From: Oikopleura dioica
Lineage: Eukaryota; Chordata; Appendicularia; Copelata; Oikopleuridae
DNA length: 64,000 bases
Direction of reading: 5' to 3'
NCBI GenBank assembly: GCA_907165135.1
Contig: OU015567.1
Span: forward strand, 4,779,001-4,843,000
In this document: positions 40,682-50,419 of the stretch, piece after piece
Layout: each line of letters opens with the position of its first letter
How positions within the stretch are numbered: position 1 is the first letter of the stretch
Made by a program: the position numbers and the translations under genes
Notes under the pieces: generated by a model
What the model was told of the DNA's origin: nothing
The model's input: the letters and a program-made list of their open reading frames with translations, nothing else
The model's database searches: none

Positions 40682-42555
40682 ATGAGAGCAATGGTAATTT
40701 TTTCGGCAATCTTTATAGTTTGTGATGCAGTTGAAAGAGAAATTGATTATAGAGAGAACGTAATGGAGGATCAAACGAATAAAGCTAATGGCTTACTTTA
40801 TGAAAACCAATTTAAAAATCAATGGGATACCATTGGGTCAACCGTTAATCCGATTCCTCCGTTACCACAATGCTATGTGTGCTTTTACGAATTTGACGAC
40901 TTTGGAAAATCCTTCGGCAATTCAACCTGCTTCGATGAAACGACTTTGACTTTGGATACAATTCAAACATGCGGAGAACGTTGTTTAAATTTTTTTATTC
41001 ATTAAATATTTTTTAAAAGGAGAAACGGTCTGCGTCACCGAATTGCAGTCTCAGTGGCGATACGGAGGGGAACAGATACATACTATCAGACGTTATTGCG
41101 CAGAAGAAAGTGCTCTTGGTAAGCCTTACTGTCTTGAGAACAATGGTGGCGAGGAATCAGTCAAAGATTGCTTCTCAACATGCAGCAATGATGTTGTAAA
41201 GGGCGGCAGTATTGCTTGCAATAATAATAACGATGAGGTTTATGCGCTTTTCAAGCCACAAACACATGACCCAATTGTTACAAGCTGCAAGGTAAGCAAG
41301 CAATTTTTTCTTACGAAAAATCTTTTAATCGAGTCTTGTTTCTACTCTGAAATACCAAATGGTGACCCCGGACTTTTCAGATGCAGAAATAACCCTGGTG
41401 AGCTTTGAATTTATTTTCGAAATTTTTTTCATTTTTTTCTAAGGCGGTCAGGACAATATTAATTGTCTTCCATTCCAACAAGCTGGTTGTTATGCTTCCA
41501 AGTCAAGAATAAGAACAGGCTTAAGATTGTACAAGGAAGTATTCAGGTGATAAATACAGCTTTTTGTTCGCATGCATACAAATAAATCTTAAGAGGTTGC
41601 TCTGCATTCCCAGAAAATCTCGTCGAGGAGGGATGTTATCAAAGCCGTGGATCAAGTGGTGTTATTAGAGTTTGCAAATCCTGGTGTGGAGAAAATAAAT
41701 GCAATGGAGACGGTGACGATCACATTTTGTCGACACTACCAGTCCCTACCACAATAGCCGCTTCCGCAACAACCACTTCCACAAAAGGCACTACAACTAC
41801 AGCAACTCTATCGACAACTTCAGCCTCCTTTGTTGAGTATATTGTTGACGATCAAATAACTCTTCTGAATATTGCGTGGGATGCAATTTATGAAGATATG
41901 GGCGCATCACTCTCTCTTAAACTAACAAAAAATGTCGCAAAGGATGTCGAGATCATATTAAAATACGATGGTCGGCTCAAGAACATATTTATTACTGTTC
42001 AAAGTCTAGAATCACCTCAAAATCGTGCGGACGGCACCACCGCTAAATTTCAGTATGAAGCTTTCAATTTCATTCAAGGATAATATTTATTAAGAGTTAT
42101 CGCAAAAGTAAGCCTATTGACAGATGATTTTATTGACGCCTACAATAACAATTTCGGAAGTTTTTCCGATTATAATTCACTTCAAGTCATAACGCAAGGT
42201 TTATTTTGTCTTCACGTGTCTTGATATCCTTAAAATATTTTAAGCCGACCTTCTCAAGAAGGAACCCATTTCAAGTACAAACCTCGGCAATGATGATAAT
42301 AGTGAGTTTATTTTCACATTTGATTGATGCTTGAATCTTTTTTAAGGCTTTCTTATCGTCATTGTATCAGTATGCTGCGTTCTCATTGTCGTTATCATGC
42401 TTATAGGCTGCATTTTACTAAAGCAAAAAAGAAAAAAGAACGATTTGAAAAATAACCAAGTTTCAAAGATAGACCAAACTCCAGTTGCAGATGGCTTCTT
42501 TTACCGCATTGTTAATGGGATAAGAGTATCAATTCCTGCCGAAAGACTGATATAA
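40682..42555 (+). CDS. Orphan Cys-rich type I membrane protein
   Basis: Eight exons (40682-40979, 41020-41291, 41334-41397, 41444-41546, 41594-42078, 42124-42198, 42245-42301, 42347-42555) join to 520 residues. A signal peptide (MRAMVIFSAIFIVCDAV) is followed by several cysteine-rich modules with spacings suggestive of three-finger (Ly6/uPAR) folds, such as CYVCFYEFDDFGKSFGNSTC and CKSWCGENKCNG. A Thr/Ser-rich linker, a region of about 100 residues without cysteine, a membrane helix (FLIVIVSVCCVLIVVIMLIG) and a 45-residue cytoplasmic tail follow. It is probably a cell-surface protein. The Ly6 link is inference. The intron 42079-42123 has GA-AG ends; the 41292-41333 intron is in frame and could be retained. 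Confidence 0.65.
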
Positions 42556-43058
42556 AAATAATTTCCTGTGTTATTGATAATTGACATTATCCTAGAATTT
42601 GAAATGAGTTTTCGTAAAAATAAACCAATAAAAAATGAAGACGATTTTGTAGATTCAGCACTTCTAGCATGAAAAAAATAAACGACAGACAATCAGACCA
42701 AAAGGCCGACTCGACCCGACATTGAAAAAGGGTGGTCGATGCCGACCCTTGAATTCCAAATTTCTTCCAGCCGAGAACGATGTCTGAGTGTTTGACATTT
42801 CTTCGTTTCAAAATGTTAACTTGACTCCAGCTCAACCTTCCTGCCCAGTTTCAAATGTAAATTCATTCTTCTGTTCACTCAAAGAATCCGCTTTAAAACA
42901 AAAACGATAATTTGATAGTCTAACTTTTATTTCAATGGGTAAAAGAAACTCTTTTGTTTCAAGCAAAAATTACTCAAAGAACGCGCAAAACCAATAAATA
43001 ACATTTGCTCGAGCGATTTCAATCTACTCTTTGTTTTCTCATTTTTTGAAGAACAAAA
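42556..43058. other. Intergenic with duplicated KLHL fragment
   Basis: Apart from the fragment at 42758-42893, described separately, nothing was recognised ahead of the sulfotransferase cluster. Confidence 0.5.
42758..42893 (+). pseudogene. Duplicated 3' end of the BTB-kelch gene
   Basis: This stretch matches 40345-40471 at most positions, covering the last about 45 coding bases and the 3' flank of the KLHL gene (TTCTTCCAGCCGAGAACGAT, TGTTTGACATTTCTT, GCCCAGTTTCAAATGTA). The stop codon TAG of the original reads TCG here and there is no gene in front of it, so it is a relic. It brackets the Cys-rich membrane protein gene between two copies of the same sequence. Confidence 0.8.
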
Positions 43059-45595
43059 ATGGCGAAAGCTTCAGAGAAACTTAAATCTTTTTACAAAGAC
43101 TTTCTTGACCGAGGACTTGTTTATGAACACAGAGGTTTTGAAACATAAAAATTCCAAAGAATAAAGAAATTAAGGCGAGCTTCATTTAACCACAGATACA
43201 TCAGCTGAGGCCCTCGATGAATTCTCTGCCTTCAACCCCGCAGAAAACACCGTCATTGTCGTCGGTTTCCCAAAATGCGGAAATCATCTAATGCTCTCCA
43301 TGGTCGACCAGCTGGGAATTCCAAGATGCGAGGCCTTGATTGAGAATAATCGAGATAAGTTGACTTCCAAGCCGCTTGATTTCAATTCGAAAAAGGAGTT
43401 TGATCTCATGGAAAAAATCATCAAGGAGCACAAGGGGCTCGTTCAGACTCCTCATTGCCATGCTTCTGTCGAGATCTTTCCGAAGAATTTCAAAGGAAAA
43501 ATCGTTTATATTACAAGGTTCGTTATTTCGCCAAGAGCCTTTTCTCACCTAGATCCAAGAGATACAGAAGCCGTAGCAGTCTCGGCCTTTCACTTCTTCA
43601 ACAAGCTCCCATGGCTGAACGAATACATGGCTTCTTATGGACTAAAAGATGACATCAACGTTTTTGCGCGACATGTTTTCAATGGCGAAATGCTCTACGG
43701 AAATCACCAAGAATACGATCAAGAATGGAAGGATTTCTTCGCTGCAAACCCGCATATTCAAGTCGAATGTAAGATTTTGTACTTTGAATTGCTTCTCAAG
43801 ACTTTTTCAGGGTTCAAATTCGAAGATGTTATTTCAAATAAAGCAGAAAACATCAAACGACTGGCGAAATTTCTCAATGTGGAGAATCCTGACATTGAAA
43901 AGATCATCGAAAATACAACAGTAAAGAAAACGCTTGAAAATCGAAAGAAAGCGTATAGAGCAGCTGGTAAATCACAGGAGGATATTGAAGGACTGTCTGT
44001 CCAGAGTTTGAAATTTTCGTGACTCGCGAGCGGCTCACTTGAGAGCGAGCGAGCACGAGCATGATTAGGCATAACGCACAAAAAATCGACTTTTTATCTG
44101 AAGGTCGTAGGAAGCTAATTTTCACCTATCATATAGATTTTTGTGCTCTGACAACATTTCAACAAAAAAAAATTTCAAAAATTTAAAATTTAGTACTTTT
44201 TTAGTACCCCAAAGTTGTCAAAAAATTGATTTTTCGTGCCATCCAAGCTTCGGGGTTGTAAGTATGCTCATTCGAAAGAGCACAAAAAACTGAGTCAGAT
44301 ACATCGAAAAAAAGGGGTTCCTAGGGGGGTTCCCCAGATTTTAGGGGTTGAAAATCACAAAAATGATGAGTCATCACTCAAAAATGACCCGATTTGACCC
44401 CGAAAATGAATTTTTTATGAACTTTTGACTTCAGATTCGAACTCTGGGGTACTAATTTACTGTATTCCCATTGTTTTAGCAAGAAATATCAAAAGTTGTT
44501 TTTTGACCGGAAATGACGTCATCACACGATAAGTCGAATGTAACCCCAAATTTGGCTGATTTTTAGGGGTTTTTCATCCCTAGAATCCAGGGAACCCCAC
44601 CAGGAACCCCTTTTTATTGATAATTCTGACTCAGTTTTTTCCGCTCTTTCGAATGAGCATACTTAGAATACCGTAGCTTGGATTGCTCGAAAAGTAGTCA
44701 GAAAAGGGGTGAAAAAAAGTACTAAACTGTAACAAAAAATTTTTTCCAAAAAATTTTGAAAAGTCATTTTTGGTGTTTTAGTTGCTCCCAAAGTTTCAAA
44801 CTTGTATCTATAACAGGGAAAAAGTTGAATTTTTTGTGCGTTATGCCTAAGCATGATGCTCTTTGTGCTCCCGAGCACATTTATTTCAGAGTTCGCGCTC
44901 TTTGCGCTCGCGAGCGCATTTCATTTCGCGCTCTCGCTCTCTTGGCTCTCGAGCACTGGTCGAATTGTGCTCTCGCTCGATCGGCTCTCGAGCTGAAAAA
45001 CTGACTCGCGAGCAGCTTTCAAGGGCCTCAAATGATTCGGTGGCCCCGTGACTAATTCCACATGAGTCCCTGTCACAGGAGTTAGCACTTCGCGGTGGGC
45101 ATGTTTTATCTGTTTACTATCGGCTTTTCGCATTCTGCTGCCGAGATTACGGACCTAATGAAGCTTACATAAAACCAAAAACACCAAAAATAGATCCTCA
45201 AAGAAATTTATTTATGAAACTGAATAATTATGCGAAAAATTATTCTTTTAATTTTGCTCGCGAGCCGCTCGTGAGTCAATTCCATGGCGAGCACGAGAGC
45301 AGCCGCTCCCGCTCGTCTAGCTCCCGAGCATTTCTGACATATGCGCTCGTGCTCTCTGCGCTCGCGAGCGGGTTCAAATTTGGGCTCGTGCTCTTTTGGC
45401 TCTCGAGCCAACTCATTTTCATGCTCCCGCTCCCCTGCTCTCAGAGCAATGACAAATTTTTGCTCTCGCTCTTTTCGCTCGCGAGCATTTGCGAGCATTT
45501 CAAACTCTGTGTCTGTCTGCTACCGAGAAGGAAAGAAAGAGTCGTGGAAAGAGGTTCTCACTGCAGAAACACTCGCTTGCTTGAATAGGAAATAA
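43059..45595 (+). CDS. Cytosolic sulfotransferase copy A, last exon split by a MITE
   Basis: Exons 43059-43134, 43175-43517, 43560-43768, 43811-44001 plus 45518-45595 encode 298 residues once the element at 44002-45509 and one target copy are removed. The PAPS-binding loop is VVGFPKCGNHLML, the 3'-phosphate site is KIVYITRDTEAVAVS, and the C-terminal signature is CYREGKKESWKEVL, all SULT-family features. As found, translation runs into the element and ends after VQSLKFS, losing the PAPS-binding C-terminus, so this copy is probably inactive unless the insertion is polymorphic. First of three tandem copies with the same four-exon layout. Confidence 0.85.
44002..45509. mobile_element. 1.5-kb hAT-like non-autonomous element in a SULT exon
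   Basis: Ends CAGAGTTTGAAAT (44002-44014) and ATTTCAAACTCTG (45497-45509) are perfect inverted repeats. The flanks TGTCTGTC at 43994-44001 and 45510-45517 are perfect 8-bp duplications. Inside both ends are clusters of GCTCGCGAGC-type motifs. A second inverted pair lies within (GGCATAACGCACAAAAAAT at about 44069 and its complement near 44835), and a third (AAAAAACTGAGTCAGA, TCTGACTCAGTTTTTT at 44286 and 44624), so the element looks nested or repeatedly palindromic. No transposase frame was seen. Confidence 0.9.
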
Positions 45596-45837
45596 ATCTT
45601 GAATGAATCTTGAAACTCGTTTGTCTAAATTTTCTCCGTGAAAATGATCCAAAAAAGCACAAATCGTTATTGTTTGTATAGACTTGTGGACTTCAGAGTC
45701 TAAGGTCTGAAAGCATAATAGTGTCTGGACCGGCGTCGTTTAGGCTGGCGGGTCTTTTTTAAACAATTAGCACGAATGGCCGCGAATATAATTTTAGACT
45801 TTTCAGCAAAAAAGACAATTTTCTTGAAGAGATTGAA

Positions 45838-46870
45838 ATGGCAAAAGCCACGGAGAAGCTGAAAACTCTTTATAAAGACTTTATAGATCGAGAATTTGTT
45901 TATGAGCATCGAGGTTTTTCAATTGAGTTGCTGATTTTTTAGTTATTAAACGTTAACGTAGGTGAGCTAAAATTAAAACAAGATGGATCGCCGGAGTCTT
46001 TCGACGCTTTTTCTGCCTTCAATCCAGGCGAAAACGCAGTCACTGTCCTTGGCTTCCCAAAATCTGGCAATCATATGATGTTGTCAATTTTGGATCAGCT
46101 TGGAGTTCCTCGATGCGAGGCCCTGGTCGACGATGAAAACAAAGACGAGTTATTGATGAACCTTTTCAAGCCTTTGGATTTCAACACGAAAAAGGAGTAC
46201 GATCTGATCGAGAAAATTATTCACGAGCACAAAGGACCTGTTGTTACTAATCATTGCCACGCTTCTGTTGAGTTCTTTCCGAAAAACTACAAAGGAAAGA
46301 TCATTTTCATCAACAGGTTTGTTCAGCAATTCTAGAGCACACTTCAAGTTTGATTCAAGAGACATAGAAGCAGTAGCAGTATCATTATTTCACTTTATCA
46401 ACGAGCTTCCGGGAAGGGCCTGGCTCAAGGAGTACATGAGTCTTTACGGGAAGGATGATATAAACGAATTCGCTCGACATCTTTTCAATGGTGAAATGCT
46501 CTACGGAGATCCCCGAATATACAATCAAGAATGGAAGGATCACTTTTCTGCCAACCCGAATATTGAAGTCGAATGTTAGCTTCCTGCTTCTTGCTCCTAT
46601 CAAACCTATCTTTCAGGCTTCAAATACGAAGATGTGATTTCCAACAAGGCTGAAGCAGTAGGCCGACTTGCTAACTTCCTCAACATCGAAGATCCAGATA
46701 TAGAAAAGATCATTCAAAATACATCTGTGGAGAGCAGCTCACTAAATCGGGCGAAAGTTTTTGAGGCCGCAGGAAAACCATTCCACGAAGCTCTTTGCTA
46801 CAGAGAAGGAAAAAAGGAAACCTGGAAGGATGTCCTTACTGCTGAAACACTTGCTTACTTGAATAAATGA
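45838..46870 (+). CDS. Cytosolic sulfotransferase copy B
   Basis: Exons 45838-45913, 45962-46316, 46360-46574 and 46617-46870 encode 299 residues. The PAPS loop is VLGFPKSGNHMML, the phosphate site KIIFINRDIEAVAVS and the C-terminal signature CYREGKKETWKDVL. Intact and collinear with its neighbours, it transfers sulfate from PAPS to an unknown small acceptor. It carries a two-residue insertion (GR in ELPGRAWLKEY) against the other copies and one residue fewer further on. An acceptor-like CTTTTCAG lies about 32 nt before the start. Confidence 0.9.
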
Positions 46871-47055
46871 AAGAGTTTTTATTAGATTTTATAATCGTAG
46901 ATTTCTTAATAAAAATGACGTCGAAAAATGTCGTCCATAAAAAATCACTCAAGAGTGGCGCGAAGACCGTAAAATTGTCATTCTTCCCTGCGGTAAATCT
47001 GATAAAAAGTCGCTTTTGAACGAATTGCAACGAAGTCATTTTGGAAGAAAGTGAA

Positions 47056-48079
47056 ATGGCAAAGGCAACAGAGAAACTGAAAACTTTTTATAAAGATTTT
47101 ATTGATCGTGGGATTGTTTTTGAGCATCGAGGTTTGATGTCGCTTTTAATTTCTAAATCAAATAATTTGAAGGCGAGTTAAAAATGACAAAGGACGGTTC
47201 GGCGGAATCATTTGACGATTTTTCCGCTTTTGACCCAGCTGAAAATGCAGTGACAGTTCTTGGCTTCCCGAAATGCGGCAATCATTTGATGCTTTCGATT
47301 CTTGATCAACTTGGGATTCCCAGATGCGAGGCCTTTATCGAGAAGGAGAACAGAGACGAGCTTATGATGAAGCTGATGAAGCCATTGGATTTCAATACGA
47401 AAAGAGAGTTCGATTTCATGGAGAAAATCATCAGTGAGCAAAAAGGACCTGTCGTAACTCCGCATTGCCACGCTTCTGTCGAGCTCTTTCCGAAAAATTA
47501 CCAAGGAAAGATCATCTTCATCACCAGGTTTTCCTCCATTTCTGCGAGTCATTTGTTCAGTTTGATTCTAGAGACATAGAAGCAGTGGCAGTCTCAGCCT
47601 TTCACTTCTTCAACAAGCTTCCGTGGCTCACCGAGTACATGAGTTTCTACGGTTTGAAAGATGATATCAACGTTTTCGCCCGACATGTTTTCAACGGAGA
47701 AATGATTTATGGAGACCCAAGAGAATACGATCAAGAATGGAAGGATTACTTCGCTGCAAATCCGAATATTCAAGTCGAATGTAAGTTTATTTCTTCGATC
47801 CCCTATTACACTCTTTTAGGCTTCAAATACGAAGATGTTCTCTCAAACAAAGCTGAAAACATCAAGCGACTGGCGAAATTCCTGAACGTTGAAAATCCAG
47901 ATATCGAAAAGATCATGGAAAATACATCAGTGAAGAAAACCGTCGAAAACCGGGTGAAGGTTTTTGAAGCCGCCGGAAAACCGTTTCTAGAAGCCCCTTG
48001 CTACCGAGAGGGAAAAAAGGAATCATGGAAGGATGTTCTTACTGCTGAAAGTTTCAGCCTGAAACACTTGCTTGCTTGA
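47056..48079 (+). CDS. Cytosolic sulfotransferase copy C, altered C-terminus
   Basis: Exons 47056-47131, 47173-47527, 47572-47780 and 47820-48079 encode 299 residues. The PAPS loop VLGFPKCGNHLML, phosphate site KIIFITRDIEAVAVS and CYREGKKESWKDVL are intact. After LTAE the sequence differs from copies A and B: a 14-nt segment (AGTTTCAGCCTGAA, 48050-48063) shifts the frame and replaces ETLAYLNK-like ends by SFSLKHLLA. The change falls beyond the PAPS-binding signature, so activity may survive. Copies A and C are closer to each other than to B in the central region. Confidence 0.88.
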
Positions 48080-50419
48080 AATCATAAACGAACAATTTTG
48101 ATGATCTTTACGATCTTCAACATCAAATTTTAGTTCATATCATCTAGGTTCCCTTGGTCATAATAAAGTCATGAAAAATATTTCCGGTCACCTAGGTTTA
48201 CCAACCCAGAGTTTCATAATGCGCAGCCTGGGTTTACCAACAGGGTCGAACAGGTCTTGCAGAATGCTCTCAACTTCTGAGAGCCTCGGTTGGCAAGAAT
48301 ATACGGTAAAAAACGGTATCGCTATCCATAATCTGCTCTTTTTGCCTTGACACATTTTCTGGACTGTATTTTGAGCAGACAGTACCAATTGGTACCCGAA
48401 CTTTCTTGTCTAGGGCAGGCTTAGGTGAGCTTTGGTAAGATTAAATTATTTTCGGCCTCAGAATCAAAATCTACAAAAAAAAATTTCGAGGTTACTTACA
48501 AGGTAATTTATTTTATGAAATTCCAATTTTTTACTCTTTTAAAACTTCACTTTTGAGCTTATCCTCGGCTAAGCTTGCTGATTTTGAAGCCATCTCACAC
48601 CGAGCGTTGCTCGAAATTGGTGCTAAGACGAGTCTCTGCAGGACATCGCAGCAGGTTGCGCGTGTCGGTGGGCCCGTTGCATCCTATTTGCACAGCTTGA
48701 CACCTGCATGTACTTGGCCACTGCGAGTTTTTAGCACCAACACAAAGCGGAGAACCCCCGCCCTTCTTCGTTTTCTCTGTCGCCGAGATTGTTTGCGTAG
48801 TCTTTGACGACTTCCCGGATCTGTTTCAGTAAGGAATTGTGCATGGAAAGATGCGAAATGATGCGTTCATGAAACGACTCGATTCCAGAGCGAAGAGTTC
48901 CACGATGATGTAATCAAACTAACAAAAGGGTGAAATCAAGGAAGATAAAGGAAAAAGTCTACCTGACTCACGGGCTTTTTAGCCCTTGGGCTCGACAACC
49001 TCTCCTTAAACAAAAACTTCCAGAGGCAGCAACAAAACAAGAAGATAGTTGATGAATGAGAATAAAAACGGAGAAAAATCGATCGAGAAGGTGTCAATCC
49101 CGCAACGAGAAGAATTCCAATCGGAAATCAATTTTTTCTCACCGTTTAGAGAGAACTTCTTTTGAGAAACCACCTCGTTTTTATTTGACGTTTGTACAGG
49201 TGCCAGAACAGTCTGAGTCAGTATTTGATCCCTTTTGTAAACTTGAAAAGCTCAAAGGAGAAAAAATTGAAACGGCCGAGCGCCCGCGGACTCATTTTTT
49301 TCGGATTTCGAGTCATCAGATTCAAATCTTATTTTTCAGTTTTCTGTGCAAGCGCTTTTTCTTTTCAAAAAGCGATTTTTAAACTTAGAGAAAGAGCTAT
49401 TTTCAGAGGTACGGGAGATTTGCTAAGTGACAGATAAACGTCACTTTACTATTTGAATTTGGATTAGTTAAGGAGCCACATTTTGTTTGCCAAAGTCCGA
49501 TAAGTTCTTCCAACAGATTTTTTATTTACAGAGCACGAGAAAAGTACGAAGCTCCCATTTTTCCCACACTTCTTCAAATCGCACCTAATTCGTTAAAAAA
49601 AGCGCCGCGCTGAAATTCTGAATTACCGCTCTTTTTTCTGAGCTCAATAATTTTCTCCCCATTCAATTGAAAGAATATTTGCGAAAGTGAATCAATTAAG
49701 AGCCGCTTGAATGCCCTTTCTTTTTTACAACACGAGCTGTAAGAATAAGCTCAGTAAGCTCTCAAGCTCAATTCTAAATTTCCATTAAAAATGAGATAAT
49801 GATGAAAGGCAAACTGCGGAATCGTAAGTTTGACTGAATTTTAAAATTGTGCATTTTTGTTTGCTCACGTTAAATAATTGTAAAGATGCGTTTTTGCGAA
49901 TTTCCGCCCCAGTCTTTATACAGATATAAACTCGAGAAAGATTCTCAAGAAAAGAAGAAATAGCTTTTTATAAGAGAAAGTATGGTTTATGCGGCCTAAA
50001 GGTTTGATCATCTTTTTTTCTGGCTAGACTAAAGGGAAGGATAAGAGGGAATTGGTAGGATTAAGCCTTTGATTCTCCAAATTTTTCAAAACTTTTCTAA
50101 ATAAAGAGGGGCGTTCTTTATCACTAGCGGTTGTCATAAACTTTGACCGCTATAAGCTATAGGATGGCAATGAAAACACTGACGATTTTAGAGAGAAAGA
50201 GAGATAAATAAGTCGATTTTTCACTCCATAACGAGGCACATATGCTCTCGAGGGTGCCCTTTAGCACCGCTCTTTCCTTTCTATTTTCGCCCTTTTCCTC
50301 CATTCAGAGCTGCTTTGAATTATCGAAAATTGGATTAACGATAACTTCTTTCTTAAGACTCACATTTGGCACTGCGGGACGGAGACTGTCTGGATCGGAT
50401 CCAAAGGGACACAAATGAG
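48080..50419. other. Intergenic, 2.3 kb, upstream of the IP3 receptor
   Basis: Besides the CTNNBL1 fragment, I see a short imperfect duplication of GGTTTACCAAC (48194-48204, 48231-48241) and A+T-rich sequence that presumably contains the ITPR promoter. Open frames at 49056-49437 have no family features. Confidence 0.5.
48763..48966 (-). pseudogene. Inverted duplicated fragment of CTNNBL1 exon 10 and intron 9
   Basis: The minus strand reads TTTGATTACATCATCGTGGA, then GAACGCATCATTTCGCATCT and ACAGATCCGGGAAGTCGTCA, matching CTNNBL1 exon 10 (35838-36000) at about 85 percent by eye. The match continues into the preceding intron (TTTTGTTAG, and CAGGTA at its donor), so it is a genomic copy, not a retrocopy. 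Indels break the frame. It lies about 13 kb from the parent in the opposite orientation. Confidence 0.85.

Noticed and set aside
43518-43552. Shorter third-exon acceptor (CCTAG) in sulfotransferase A
   Set aside because: It breaks the frame; the acceptor at 43559 gives the conserved ITRDTEAVAVS, and the same position works in copies B and C.
45208-45498. Glu/Arg-rich minus-strand ORF
   Set aside because: Translation of the GCTCGCGAGC-type motif array within the hAT-like element, not a gene.
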